Shown piece by piece: positions 7,639 through 16,351 of a DNA stretch of 30,066 nt (position 1 is its first letter; each line of letters opens with the position of its first letter). Under the pieces are notes generated by a model, which worked only from the letters and a program-made list of their open reading frames with translations, did not search any database and was not told the origin of the DNA. The stretch is taken from assembly GCA_945878355.1 (NCBI GenBank), contig CAMCTC010000057.1, positions 1 through 30,066 of the forward strand, written 5' to 3'. A program made the translations under genes and the position numbers. This DNA comes from Bordetella parapertussis. GTDB taxonomy: Bacteria > Pseudomonadota > Gammaproteobacteria > Burkholderiales > Burkholderiaceae_C.

Positions 7639-8868
7639 TTGCTCAAGCCCATCGTCAAGTCCGCCAAGCTCGCCAACGTCTGCTATGACATCCGCGGCCC
7701 GGTGCTCGACAAGGCGCGTCAGATGGAGGACGAAGGCCAGAAGATCATCAAGCTCAACATCGGCAATATCGCTGCCTTTGGTCTTGAGCCGCCCGACGAG
7801 ATCGTCCAGGACATGATCCGCAACCTGCCGCATGCGGCGGGCTACACCGACAGCAAAGGCCTGTTCGCGCCGCGCAAGTCGGTGGTGCACTATTGCCAGG
7901 AGAAGAAGATTGCCGGCGTGAACGTCGACGACGTCTACCTCGGCAACGGCGCTTCCGAACTGATCACGATGAGCATGAACGCGCTGCTCAACACCGGCGA
8001 CGAAATTCTGGTGCCTGCGCCCGACTACCCGTTGTGGACAGCTTCGGTGGCGCTGTCAGGCGGCACGCCGGTGCACTACCTGTGTGACGAACAGGCCGAC
8101 TGGACGCCCGATCTGGCCGACATCCGCAGCAAGATCACGCCCAACACCCGCGGCATCGTCGTGATCAACCCGAACAACCCGACCGGCGCGCTCTACCCCG
8201 ACGCGGTGCTGCGCGAGATCGTCGAGATCGCGCGAGAGCACCAGCTGATCGTGTTTGCCGACGAGATCTACGACAAGACGCTGTTCGACGGCAACACCCA
8301 CACCAGCCTGGCCTCGCTCGCCGACGACGTGCTCTTCTTGAGCTTCAACGGCTTGAGCAAGAACTACCGCAGCTGCGGTTACCGGGCCGGCTGGATGGTC
8401 GTCTCGGGCGACAAGCGTCACGCCAAGGACTACATCGAAGGCCTGAACATGCTGGCGTCGATGCGCTTGTGCGCCAACACCCCAGGCCAGTTGGCGATCC
8501 AGACCGCGCTGGGTGGCTACCAGAGCATCAAGGACCTGGTGGCGCCCAGCGGCCGCTTGTGCCGCCAGCGCGATCTGGCTTACAAGTTGTTGAGCCAGAT
8601 TCCGGGAGTCAGCGTGGTCAAGCCCAAAGCCGCGCTCTACATGTTTCCCAAGCTCGACCCCAAGATGTACCCGATCGCCGACGACCAGCAGTTCGCCTAC
8701 GAGTTGCTGGCCGAGGAAAAAGTGCTGATCGTCCAGGGCACCGGTTTCAACTGGACCGCCCCTGACCACTTCCGGCTGGTCTTCCTGCCCAACTCGGATG
8801 ACCTGGCCGAGGCCATAGGACGTATCGAGCGCTTTCTGTCGCATTACCGCAAACGCCATTTCGCTTGA
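7639..8868 (+). CDS. alaA: Alanine-forming aminotransferase, AlaA type
   Basis: PLP-dependent fold-type I aminotransferase that makes alanine from pyruvate using glutamate. The 409 residues follow E. coli AlaA (405) closely along the whole length: NVCYDIRGPVL near the start, PAPDYPLWTA, the signature INPNNPTGA (177-184), FADEIYDK with Asp208 and Tyr211, the Schiff-base lysine K241 in FNGLSKNYR, and the IEGLNMLASMRLCAN segment. It starts with TTG at 7639 behind an AGGAG site. One difference is IGNIAAFG where AlaA has IGNPAPFG. It is followed eight bases later by hom, so it is probably the first gene of an alaA-hom-thrC operon tying alanine and threonine synthesis together. A dyad lies immediately upstream. 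Confidence 0.93.
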   Translation: MLKPIVKSAKLANVCYDIRGPVLDKARQMEDEGQKIIKLNIGNIAAFGLEPPDEIVQDMIRNLPHAAGYTDSKGLFAPRKSVVHYCQEKKIAGVNVDDVYLGNGASELITMSMNALLNTGDEILVPAPDYPLWTASVALSGGTPVHYLCDEQADWTPDLADIRSKITPNTRGIVVINPNNPTGALYPDAVLREIVEIAREHQLIVFADEIYDKTLFDGNTHTSLASLADDVLFLSFNGLSKNYRSCGYRAGWMVVSGDKRHAKDYIEGLNMLASMRLCANTPGQLAIQTALGGYQSIKDLVAPSGRLCRQRDLAYKLLSQIPGVSVVKPKAALYMFPKLDPKMYPIADDQQFAYELLAEEKVLIVQGTGFNWTAPDHFRLVFLPNSDDLAEAIGRIERFLSHYRKRHFA

Positions 8869-8876
8869 AAGCCTCC

Positions 8877-10274
8877 ATGAAATCACAAAGTGTTTCGGCA
8901 CAGACGCCTGTCGCGCAGCGACTTGATGGCGAAGCCCAACCCATACAGGTCGGCCTGCTCGGTGTCGGCACTGTCGGCAGCGGCACCTTCAAGGTTCTGG
9001 CGCGCAACCAGCAAGAGATTCGCCGCCGCGCCGGCCGCGGCATTGCGATCACGATGGTTGCCGACCTCGACACCGCGCGTGCCCAGGCCTTGGTCGACGA
9101 GGCCGGTATCGAAGGCGTCCAGGTTGTCGGCGATGCCCGCGCCGTGATCGCCAACCCGGCGATAGACATCGTCATCGAACTGATCGGCGGCTACGGCATC
9201 GCCCGCGCGCTGGTGATGGAGGCGATCGCCGCCGGCAAGCATGTGGTCACCGCGAACAAGGCGCTGCTGGCGGTGCACGGCAGCGAGATCTTCGCCGCAG
9301 CCAGCGCCAAGGGCGTGATGGTCGGCTTCGAAGCAGCGGTGGCCGGTGGCATTCCAATCATCAAGGCGCTGCGCGAGGGGCTGACCGCCAACCGCATCGA
9401 GTCGATCGCCGGCATCATCAACGGCACCACCAATTTCATCCTGAGTGAAATGCGCGACAAGGGCCTGGACTTCGGCGTTGTGCTCAAGCAGGCTCAGGCG
9501 CTGGGCTATGCCGAAGCCGACCCGACCTTCGACATCGAGGGCGTGGACGCGGCGCACAAGGTCACGATCATGAGCGCGATCGCTTTCGGCACGCCTGTGC
9601 AGTTCAACCGTGCTTATGTCGAGGGCATCACCCAGTTGCATGGGGCCGACATCCGCTACGCCGAGCAACTCGGCTACCGCATCAAGCTGCTGGGCATCAC
9701 CAAGCGGCGCGACGACCTGGGTGGCATTGAGCTGCGCGTCCACCCGACGCTGGTGCCGGCGATACGCCTGATCGCCAACGTCGAAGGCGCGATGAACGCG
9801 ATCGTCGTTCACGGCGATGCGGTCGGCACCACGCTGTACTACGGCAAGGGTGCGGGCGCCGAACCCACCGCGTCGGCGGTGATTGCCGACCTGGTCGACA
9901 TCACCAGGCTGCACACTGCCGACCCGGACCACCGCGTGCCGCACCTGGCATTCCAGCCTGGCGCGCAGGCCGACACCAGGATCCTGGACATCGGCGAGGT
10001 CGTCACTTCGTTCTACTTGCGCTTGCAGGTGGCCGACCAAACCGGGGTGCTGAGCGAGATCACCACGATCCTGGCCGAGCACGACATCTCGATCGATGCG
10101 GTGCTGCAACGTCCTGGCAGCGCCGATCATGCGGAAGGCGGCAAACCGACCGACTTGATCATCATGACCCACGACACGGTGGAAGGCCGGATGCGCCAGG
10201 CCTTGGCGCGGATGCAGGCGCTGCCCACGGTGCTCGCCCCCATCGTCAACATCCGCAAGGAAGCGCTGCAATGA
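8877..10274 (+). CDS. hom: Homoserine dehydrogenase
   Basis: Reduces aspartate semialdehyde to homoserine with NAD(P)H, the branch-point step to threonine and methionine. The 465-residue protein has the N-terminal nucleotide-binding loop GLLGVGTVGSG (about 26-36), the catalytic core (VTANKALLA, GIINGTTNFILSEM, GYAEADPTFDIEG) and a C-terminal ACT domain (LQVADQTGVLSEITTILAEH) for feedback control, typically by threonine. I use the ATG at 8877; a TTG at 8865 is less likely because it overlaps the alaA stop. The first 20 residues before PIQVGLLG are longer than usual and look unstructured. It is not fused to aspartokinase. thrC follows after 97 bases. Confidence 0.96.
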   Translation: MKSQSVSAQTPVAQRLDGEAQPIQVGLLGVGTVGSGTFKVLARNQQEIRRRAGRGIAITMVADLDTARAQALVDEAGIEGVQVVGDARAVIANPAIDIVIELIGGYGIARALVMEAIAAGKHVVTANKALLAVHGSEIFAAASAKGVMVGFEAAVAGGIPIIKALREGLTANRIESIAGIINGTTNFILSEMRDKGLDFGVVLKQAQALGYAEADPTFDIEGVDAAHKVTIMSAIAFGTPVQFNRAYVEGITQLHGADIRYAEQLGYRIKLLGITKRRDDLGGIELRVHPTLVPAIRLIANVEGAMNAIVVHGDAVGTTLYYGKGAGAEPTASAVIADLVDITRLHTADPDHRVPHLAFQPGAQADTRILDIGEVVTSFYLRLQVADQTGVLSEITTILAEHDISIDAVLQRPGSADHAEGGKPTDLIIMTHDTVEGRMRQALARMQALPTVLAPIVNIRKEALQ

Positions 10275-10371
10275 CGCCGCCCCGCAGAGCCGGTTCCACC
10301 GCGGCTGCGGTGCAGTGCCAGCGCGCTTCATCCTTGGGCTTGCAGCAGTCCTTTTCAGAAGCGTGCCGTCC

Positions 10372-11790
10372 ATGAAGTACATCAGCACCCGCGGCGACCC
10401 GACCGAACGCGATTTCAGTGAAATCTTGCTCGAGGGCCTGGCGCCGGACGGCGGGCTTTACCTGCCGACGCATTACCCGAAGGTCGACGATGCCACGCTG
10501 ACGCGCTGGCGCGGCTTGGGCTACGCCGATCTGGCGTTCGAGATCCTGTCGCTGTTCATCACCGACATCCCGCAGGCCGATCTGAAGTTGCTGGTCGACC
10601 GCACCTACACCAAAGCGACCTACGGCAGCGATGCGATCGTGCCGGTGCGTCGGCTTGCTGGTGGCGTCAGCCCGCTGTACATCGAAGCCCTGTCCAATGG
10701 CCCGACGCTGGCCTTCAAGGACATGGCGATGCAGCTGTTGGGCAACCTGTTCGAGTACGAACTTGCTCGGCGTGGCGAGCGCTTGAACATCCTGGGCGCG
10801 ACCTCGGGCGACACCGGTTCGGCCGCCGAGTACGCGATGCGCGGCAAGAAAGGTGTGCGCGTCTTCATGCTCAGCCCGCAAGGTCGGATGAGCCCGTTCC
10901 AACAGGCGCAGATGTTCAGCCTGCAAGACCCCAACATTCACAACATCGCGGTCGAAGGTGTTTTTGACGACTGCCAGGACATCGTCAAGGCGGTCAGCAA
11001 TGACCTCGAGTTCAAGCGTCGACACAAGATCGGCACGGTCAACTCGATCAACTGGGCCCGTTTGCTGGCGCAGGTGGTGTACTACTTTGCAGGTTATTTT
11101 CAAGTCACCAGTTCCAACGCCGAACGGGTCAGCTTTGCCGTGCCCTCGGGTAATTTCGGCAATGTCTGCGCTGGCCATGTTGCGCGCTGCATGGGTCTGC
11201 CAGTGGCCGAGCTCGTCGTCGCCACCAACGAGAACGACGTGCTCGACGAATTTTTCCGCACCGGCCGCTACCGGGTGCGCGCCAGCGCCGAGACCTTCGA
11301 GACCAGCAGCCCGTCGATGGACATCAGCAAGGCCAGCAACTTCGAGCGCTTCGTCTTCGACCTGCTGGGCCGTGACGGCGCCAGGGTGGCCGAACTCTTC
11401 GGTGCCGGTCTGGTGCGTGACGGCGGCTTCCAGCTCTCGGCCGATGAATTCGACCGCATCCGCGGTTTCGGTTTCGTCTCTGGCAAGAGCAGCCATGCCG
11501 ACCGTCTCGCGACGATACGCAGCACCTGGGCCGACCACCACGACATGATCGACACCCACACCGCCGACGGCCTGAAGGTCGGTCGCGAACACCAGCGGCC
11601 CGGCGTGACCATGATTGTTCTCGAGACTGCGCTGCCGGCCAAGTTCGCTGCGACGATCGAAGAGGCGCTGGGCCGGCCGCCGCTGCGGCCCGCGGCGCTC
11701 GATGGCATCGAGGACTTGCCCAAGCGTTTCGTCGTGATGCCGGTCGATGTGGCACGGGTCAAGGCCTATGTCGAGCAGCATTGCGCCTGA
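10372..11790 (+). CDS. thrC: Threonine synthase
   Basis: PLP enzyme converting O-phosphohomoserine to threonine. The 472-residue protein starts MKYISTRGD, the standard N-terminus for this long (E. coli/yeast-like) class, so I take the ATG at 10372 and not the open frame beginning at 10315. The PLP lysine is K116 in TLAFKDMAMQ, the phosphate-binding loop is ATSGDTGSAAEYA, and the FAVPSGNFGNV segment is present. It is the third gene of the alaA-hom-thrC series. A thrB is not in the window, so homoserine kinase must be encoded elsewhere. Downstream, mobB begins 13 bases after the stop, so the molybdenum genes are probably co-transcribed with threonine synthesis genes. Confidence 0.96.
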   Translation: MKYISTRGDPTERDFSEILLEGLAPDGGLYLPTHYPKVDDATLTRWRGLGYADLAFEILSLFITDIPQADLKLLVDRTYTKATYGSDAIVPVRRLAGGVSPLYIEALSNGPTLAFKDMAMQLLGNLFEYELARRGERLNILGATSGDTGSAAEYAMRGKKGVRVFMLSPQGRMSPFQQAQMFSLQDPNIHNIAVEGVFDDCQDIVKAVSNDLEFKRRHKIGTVNSINWARLLAQVVYYFAGYFQVTSSNAERVSFAVPSGNFGNVCAGHVARCMGLPVAELVVATNENDVLDEFFRTGRYRVRASAETFETSSPSMDISKASNFERFVFDLLGRDGARVAELFGAGLVRDGGFQLSADEFDRIRGFGFVSGKSSHADRLATIRSTWADHHDMIDTHTADGLKVGREHQRPGVTMIVLETALPAKFAATIEEALGRPPLRPAALDGIEDLPKRFVVMPVDVARVKAYVEQHCA

Positions 11791-11803
11791 GGATGGTCGC
11801 CGC

Positions 11804-12334
11804 ATGAAGGTCTTGGGTTTCTTTGGACCGTCCGGCGTCGGCAAGACCACGCTGATCGAGCAGTTGATCCCCGAACTCAAGGCCCTTGGCCAGCGTGTGT
11901 CGGTGATCAAGCATGCCCACAAGCGCTTCGACATCGACCAGCCCGGCAAAGACAGCTGGCGCCATCGCCAAGCCGGCGCGTTCGAGGTGCTGGTGGCCTC
12001 GGGCCAGCGTCTGGCCTTGCTGCGCGAGTACGAGGTTGAGGGCCAGCCCACGGTTCATCAACTGATTGCCGAGATGGCCGACTGCGATTGGCTGCTGGTC
12101 GAGGGATTCAAGCATGCTGACATTCCCAAGGTCGAGGTCTGGCGCGCTGCGCTCGGCCAGGCGCCGGGCTACCCGTATGACCCGTATGTCACGCTGATTG
12201 CCACCGACACGCCCGACGCGTTGCCGCACGCCACCGCGCTGCCGGTGTTCGAGATGGCCGCGGCGGCGGTACTGGCATCGCATCTGATCGACACTGCGCA
12301 GCGCTATGAATACCTCTCCGACCTCCATGGCTGA
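11804..12334 (+). CDS. mobB: Molybdopterin-guanine dinucleotide synthesis protein MobB
   Basis: GTP-binding adaptor that assists MobA in attaching GMP to molybdopterin. The 176-residue protein begins MKVLGFFGPSGVGKTTL, with a Walker A loop at 8-15, followed by VSVIKHAHKRFDID and the Walker B-like WLLVEGFKHADIPKVEV, all characteristic of MobB. The ATG at 11804 is preceded by a GAGGATGG stretch that can serve as a ribosome site; a longer open frame back to 11747 overlaps thrC and is unlikely. It sits between thrC and moeA; the arrangement I would expect in relatives is thrC directly followed by moeA. No mobA is present in this window. Confidence 0.93.
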   Translation: MKVLGFFGPSGVGKTTLIEQLIPELKALGQRVSVIKHAHKRFDIDQPGKDSWRHRQAGAFEVLVASGQRLALLREYEVEGQPTVHQLIAEMADCDWLLVEGFKHADIPKVEVWRAALGQAPGYPYDPYVTLIATDTPDALPHATALPVFEMAAAAVLASHLIDTAQRYEYLSDLHG

Positions 12335-12348
12335 CCTTCATGGCTGAC
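12326..12348 (+). repeat. 10-bp direct repeat at the mobB-moeA junction
   Basis: CATGGCTGAC occurs at 12326-12335 and again at 12339-12348, a 13-base period. The first copy supplies the mobB stop codon (TGA) and the second the moeA start (ATG GCT GAC). It looks like a small duplication at the gene junction, which also adds an out-of-frame ATG just upstream of the real start. Confidence 0.7.
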
Positions 12349-13647
12349 ACGCAGCAGAACCCGCGCCAAATCACCTCGCCGAGCGTCAGGCCCGCGCTGC
12401 TGAGCCTGGACGAGGTGCTGGCCCGGATGCTCGCGGTGGCGCGCGACCGGGTGATTCCCGAGGTCGAGAAGGTCGACACCTTCGATGCGCTGGGCCGGGT
12501 GCTGGCGCGCGGTGTGGTCTCTGGCCTGGACGTGCCGCCGGCCGACAACAGCGCGATGGATGGCTATGCGGTTCGCGTGGCCGATTTGTCTGCGCCTGAC
12601 ACGCTGCTGGCTGTCAGCCAGCGCATCCCCGCTGGTGTGGTCGGCACCCCGCTGCAGCCCGGCACCGCAGCGCGCATCTTCACCGGCGCGCCATTGCCTG
12701 CAGGGGCTGACGCGGTGGTGATGCAAGAGCAAGCGCAGGCCGAACCCGCTGGCGACGGTGGTCTGGGCGCGGTGCGCATCGCCGCGTCGCCGCCCGCTGG
12801 CCAGTGGATACGCCGACGTGGCGAGGACGTGCAGCATGGTGCCGAGGTGCTGGCCGCCGGCAGCCGGCTGACGCCGCAAGCCTTGGGTCTGGCCGCATCG
12901 GTCGGCGCGTCCCGGCTAGGCGTTCGGCGTCGGCCGCGGGTCGCGTTGTTTTCGACCGGTGACGAATTGGTGATGCCGGGCGAGTCGCTGCGGCCCGGCG
13001 CGATCTACAACAGCAACCGATTCACGCTGCGAGGCCTGTTGCTGGCCGCAGGCTGCGAGGTCAATGACCTGGGCATCGTCCCCGACAGGCTGGACGCCAC
13101 CCGAGACGCGCTGCGCCAAGCCGCGCAGCACAGCGACCTGATCCTGACCTCGGGCGGCGTGTCGGTCGGCGAGGAAGACCACATCAAGCCCGCGCTCAAG
13201 GCCGAGGGCTGGCTCGAAGCCTGGCAGGTGGCGATGAAGCCCGGCAAGCCGCTGGTGTTCGGCGCGGTGCGTCGCGCCGAATCGCCAGCCGCTGCGGTTG
13301 CCGAAGCGCTGTTCATTGGCCTGCCTGGCAACCCGGTGTCGAGCTTCGTGACCTTCTTGCTCGCCGTCGCGCCTGTGCTTCGCGCGCTGCAAGGCATGCC
13401 GGCGGCGCTGCCGCCTGCGATCCGCGTGCGGGCCGATTTCGACTGGCCCAAGCCCGATGTGCGGCGCGAGTTCCTGCGCGCCAGGTTCAACGCCGAAGGC
13501 GGGGTCGAGCTGTTCCCGAACCAGAGCTCGGGCGTGCTGACCTCCGCAGTCTGGGCCGACGGACTGGTCGACAACCCTTCGGGCCAGGTGGTGCGGCGCG
13601 GCGACAGCGTCAGCTTGCTGCTGCTGTCATCGCTGATCGGCAGCTGA
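12340..13647 (+). CDS. moeA: Molybdopterin molybdotransferase MoeA (copy 2)
   Basis: Second complete MoeA in the window, 435 residues, with the family motifs intact: PPADNSAMDGYAVRV, RRGEDVQHGAEV, ALFSTGDELVMPGE, YNSNRFTLRG, LTSGGVSVGEEDHIK and FIGLPGNPVSSFVTF. It differs from copy 1 along most of its length, so the two are old paralogues and not a recent duplication. The ATG at 12340 follows mobB by five bases, and moaD starts immediately after its stop, so mobB-moeA-moaD are coupled. Two MoeA proteins are found in some bacteria and have been linked to different metals or target enzymes; which one serves molybdate insertion here cannot be decided from sequence. Confidence 0.94.
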   Translation: MADTQQNPRQITSPSVRPALLSLDEVLARMLAVARDRVIPEVEKVDTFDALGRVLARGVVSGLDVPPADNSAMDGYAVRVADLSAPDTLLAVSQRIPAGVVGTPLQPGTAARIFTGAPLPAGADAVVMQEQAQAEPAGDGGLGAVRIAASPPAGQWIRRRGEDVQHGAEVLAAGSRLTPQALGLAASVGASRLGVRRRPRVALFSTGDELVMPGESLRPGAIYNSNRFTLRGLLLAAGCEVNDLGIVPDRLDATRDALRQAAQHSDLILTSGGVSVGEEDHIKPALKAEGWLEAWQVAMKPGKPLVFGAVRRAESPAAAVAEALFIGLPGNPVSSFVTFLLAVAPVLRALQGMPAALPPAIRVRADFDWPKPDVRREFLRARFNAEGGVELFPNQSSGVLTSAVWADGLVDNPSGQVVRRGDSVSLLLLSSLIGS

Positions 13648-13911
13648 ATGAATACCCGCATGACCGTCACCGTTCGCTACTTCGCGTCGCTGCGCGAGGC
13701 GCTTGGCGCCAGCGAAGTGCTGGACTTGGCCGCTGGCAGCACGCTGGGCCAATTGCGCGACAGCTTGATCCAGCGCGGCGGCGCTCACGCCCAGGCGTTG
13801 GCGCGAGGCCGGGCGCTGCGTTGTGCACTCAATCAGGTGATGGCCGACGAGGCCACCGCCGTGCCCGCGGACGCCGAGGTGGCGTTTTTCCCGCCCGTCA
13901 CCGGGGGCTGA
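13648..13911 (+). CDS. moaD: Molybdopterin synthase sulfur carrier subunit MoaD
   Basis: Ubiquitin-like small subunit that, as a C-terminal thiocarboxylate, gives sulfur to cPMP within molybdopterin synthase. The protein has 87 residues (83 if the ATG at 13660 is used) with the family start VTVRYFASLREALG, a core valine/leucine pattern, DAEVAFFPPVTGG at the end and the essential terminal GG. It follows moeA without a gap. The large subunit gene moaE, normally next, is absent; a convergent gene overlaps the last 14 bases instead. A MoaE must come from elsewhere in the genome for this protein to work in its known role. Confidence 0.93.
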   Translation: MNTRMTVTVRYFASLREALGASEVLDLAAGSTLGQLRDSLIQRGGAHAQALARGRALRCALNQVMADEATAVPADAEVAFFPPVTGG

Positions 13912-14845
13912 GGCTGCCCTCCCGCAGCGCTTTGGCCGTGATGCGGGCCTGTTCGGCCTCTGCGCGCAGGCGAATCACTTCTTCGGGCAGCGCGCGATCG
14001 ATGTTGGCGTAGTCAAGCTTCCAGTCGAAGGATTCACTCCAGCGCTGCGGTGACTGCACGGTGGTTCGGGCGGCCGGTGCGCTCTCAAGCAGCCGCAGTG
14101 CCAGCGCCAGCGTCTCGGACTGCGAGCGCGCGTCATGCGGCTTGCCGGCGGCGTTGCCCAGCGGGAAGTCGCTGAACAGCAAACGCGGCACGCCAACGTG
14201 TTCGACGATGTCTTTGGCGCAGCCCATCAGCACCGTGGCGATGCCTTGCGCCTCGAGGTAGCGCGCGACCAAGCTCAGGGTCTGGTGGCAGACGGGGCAG
14301 TTGGCCACCAGCACCGCGACATCCGCGCCGTCTTCACGGCAGCGCTTGAGCAACTCGGGGCCGTCGACGTCTATCGTGTGGCGCTGGCTGCGGTTGGTGG
14401 GTGCACCGTGGAAGCGCTGGCTGACCCGCCCGATGCGGCCCGCCGCTGCAGCGGCGCGAAGTGCCGGCAGCGGAAACCAGCTGCCGCTGTCTTGCATGTG
14501 CGTGTGTTTGCGGTCGATCGCCACGTGCGAGACGCGCAGGTCATGGTCTTGCGCGGTGTCGCCAGAGTAGACCGCATAAAACTTGGCCCTGGCGTTGTAA
14601 GCCGCACCGGGGCCCTGGTTGCCCTTGTCGGGCTGGAATGGCGCCGCGGTGGTGATCAGCGCAACGCTGCACTCGGACAGCGGCTTGGTCAGGGGCTGGA
14701 ACGGCGCGTCGGTGTAGTGCGCCCAGCGGTAGGGGTTGTCGTAGCCCAGGCCCAGGTACCAGCCTCGCGTTCGCTGCATGTAGCCGATCGGGGCATCGTT
14801 GTCGTCGGCGAACTCCACGGCGGCTTCGTCTGCGGGCTGGGTCAT
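13898..14845 (-). CDS. GrdB/PrdB-related reductase-family protein with Cys in place of Sec
   Basis: The 315-residue protein resembles the glycine/sarcosine/betaine/D-proline reductase component B family (PF07355-like). The segment VAVLVANCPVCHQTL, then GIATVLMGCAKDIVEHVGVP and DFPLGN, parallels the selenocysteine region and the VGANR...PLGNP region of clostridial GrdB. Here C183 and C186 form CPVC; no in-frame TGA is present, so no selenocysteine is used. The N-terminal part has VALITTAAPF and a DLRVSHVAIDRKHT segment matching the family's RxSHxxID-type block. A full Stickland reductase is not expected in a betaproteobacterium and no GrdA/GrdC genes are nearby, so the role is unknown. It is divergent from the MFS gene and convergent with moaD. 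Confidence 0.7.
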   Translation of the reverse strand: MTQPADEAAVEFADDNDAPIGYMQRTRGWYLGLGYDNPYRWAHYTDAPFQPLTKPLSECSVALITTAAPFQPDKGNQGPGAAYNARAKFYAVYSGDTAQDHDLRVSHVAIDRKHTHMQDSGSWFPLPALRAAAAAGRIGRVSQRFHGAPTNRSQRHTIDVDGPELLKRCREDGADVAVLVANCPVCHQTLSLVARYLEAQGIATVLMGCAKDIVEHVGVPRLLFSDFPLGNAAGKPHDARSQSETLALALRLLESAPAARTTVQSPQRWSESFDWKLDYANIDRALPEEVIRLRAEAEQARITAKALREGSLSPR

Positions 14846-15111
14846 GGGCCGGTCTCTAGGGTTGGTACTGGGTTCAAGTCAGTGTATCGCCGCCGCTCAC
14901 CGCCGCCGTCCATCGCGCTGCAATGGTTCAATTTTTGAAAATCAGACAGCCAGCGCAAGGCTTGATGGGCTTGGCCCGATTACGCCGTCTCTGCAGGGCC
15001 GGGTATTCACCCGACGTCGAGCCAGGTCAGCTGGCATGATGACAGGGATTCTCACAGTCGGCTCGAGTGGGCTTCGGTCGACGAGTCCTTGGCCATGACC
15101 GAAAGATCCGG

Positions 15112-16284
15112 ATGCGACGCCTGACCCCGAGGCAGCGGTCGTTGGCGGCGCTGGCTGCAGCGACCGCGATGAACCTGCCGTTCGGCACCATCTACGCCTT
15201 CAGCGTGTTCCTCAAACCGATGGAGTCGCTGATGGCCATCGGTCGGGCCGAGATGACGCTGGTCTTCGGGCTGGCGGCCTGCAGCCTGACGCTGGGCATG
15301 AACCTCGCTCCGCTGCTCTACCGCGTCCTGCCGCCAAGCTCGCTGATCGCGATCTCCGGTGCGTGCAGTGCGGCGGGTCTGTTCCTGACAGCGCGCGCGA
15401 CCGGTTTGCCCGAACTCGCGCTGGGCTACGGTGTGCTGTTCGGTCTGGGCGGCGGGGTCGGTTTCATCGTGGTCCAGCAAGGCGTCAACCAGACCATGCA
15501 GGCGAGGATTGGTCTGGTCAACGGCTACGTCATTGCGCTGTATCCGCTGGGGGCGATGATCGGCGCGCCGCTTTTCGGCTGGGCCATTGCTGCTTACGGG
15601 CTGCGTCCCACGCTGATGGCCTTGACGCTCACGGTGTTGGCCGCGTCGGTGCTGAGCGCGGCGCTGCTTCGGCTTGCCGACATCAGGATGCATGACGCCT
15701 CGGTGACTTCACCGGCTGACCATGACCCCCAATGGCCGATCTTTCTGAGGCTGTTCGGCGTCTTCTTTCTGGCCGCCGCGGCCGGGCTGATGGTGATGAG
15801 CCAGGCCGCGGGCATCGTCCAGGCCTATGGCGGCCAGCTGATGCTGGCGCTGGCTGCCACCACGGTGATCACTGGCGCGATCGCCGTTGCGCGGCTGACC
15901 GGTGGTTGGCTGGTCGACCACTTTGCGGCTCGCCATGTGGCCGCCGGCGCTCACCTGTTCTCGCTGACCGGCGCGGTCGCGCTCAGCCTGTGGCCGACGC
16001 CGCTGGTGGCGGTCGCGTCGCTGGCGATGATCGGCATGGGCTACGGTGTGATCTCCGGCAGCACCGCTGGCGCGATCGCCAGGTACTGGCACCGCAATGC
16101 TTTTGGCGGCGTCGCGAGCCGGCTCTACATTGCCTGGTGTGTCGCGGCGGTGAGCCTGCCGGTGCTCTCGGGCTGGCTCTTCGACCGAACCCAGGGCTAC
16201 GCCACCGCGGTGCTGATCGCCGCAGCCGGCAATGTGCTGGGTGCATTGCTGTCGCTGACGCTGCCCAAGTCGCGCGATGCCTGA
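15112..16284 (+). CDS. MFS transporter, oxalate/formate antiporter-like (OFA)
   Basis: Inner-membrane carrier of the major facilitator superfamily, 390 residues with about 12 hydrophobic segments in two halves, separated by a polar loop near DIRMHDASVTSPADHDPQ. The first helix reads MNLPFGTIYAFSVFLKP, typical of the OFA (oxalate/formate antiporter) family, and GVGFIVVQQGVNQTM is a family-like loop. I choose the ATG at 15112 (MRRLTPRQRSL), because the open frame back to 15067 adds residues unlike the family. It is the first gene of the rightward accessory region and may bring in or export a small carboxylate handled by the downstream lyase operon; this is inferred from position only. Confidence 0.85.
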   Translation: MRRLTPRQRSLAALAAATAMNLPFGTIYAFSVFLKPMESLMAIGRAEMTLVFGLAACSLTLGMNLAPLLYRVLPPSSLIAISGACSAAGLFLTARATGLPELALGYGVLFGLGGGVGFIVVQQGVNQTMQARIGLVNGYVIALYPLGAMIGAPLFGWAIAAYGLRPTLMALTLTVLAASVLSAALLRLADIRMHDASVTSPADHDPQWPIFLRLFGVFFLAAAAGLMVMSQAAGIVQAYGGQLMLALAATTVITGAIAVARLTGGWLVDHFAARHVAAGAHLFSLTGAVALSLWPTPLVAVASLAMIGMGYGVISGSTAGAIARYWHRNAFGGVASRLYIAWCVAAVSLPVLSGWLFDRTQGYATAVLIAAAGNVLGALLSLTLPKSRDA

Positions 16285-16351
16285 AAATGTTGTCAGTGTT
16301 GGCCCAACGTTTCACGGCCATGCCCCCTATCCCCCGAACCGGAGTTGATCC

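Noticed and set aside
10275..10371. Short stem ACCGC/GCGGT between hom and thrC as a terminator
   Set aside because: Only 5 bp, no U-run, and the flanking genes are expected to be co-transcribed.
8883..12051. Long open frames on the minus strand (8883-10388, about 500 codons, and 10246-12051, about 600 codons)
   Set aside because: They are antisense to hom, thrC and mobB, have low-complexity Arg/His/Gln-rich composition typical of G+C-rich shadow frames, and match no family I recognise.
14286..14299. Possible selenocysteine in the GrdB-like protein
   Set aside because: The motif is CPVC with ordinary Cys codons, and no in-frame TGA or SECIS-like hairpin was seen at the site.
14927..14939. 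Small dyad TTCAA-ttt-TTGAA in the 266-base gap between the GrdB-like and MFS genes
   Set aside because: Only 5-bp arms in an A+T-rich patch, with no -35/-10 pair around it; chance is a good explanation. Nothing else in this gap could be supported.
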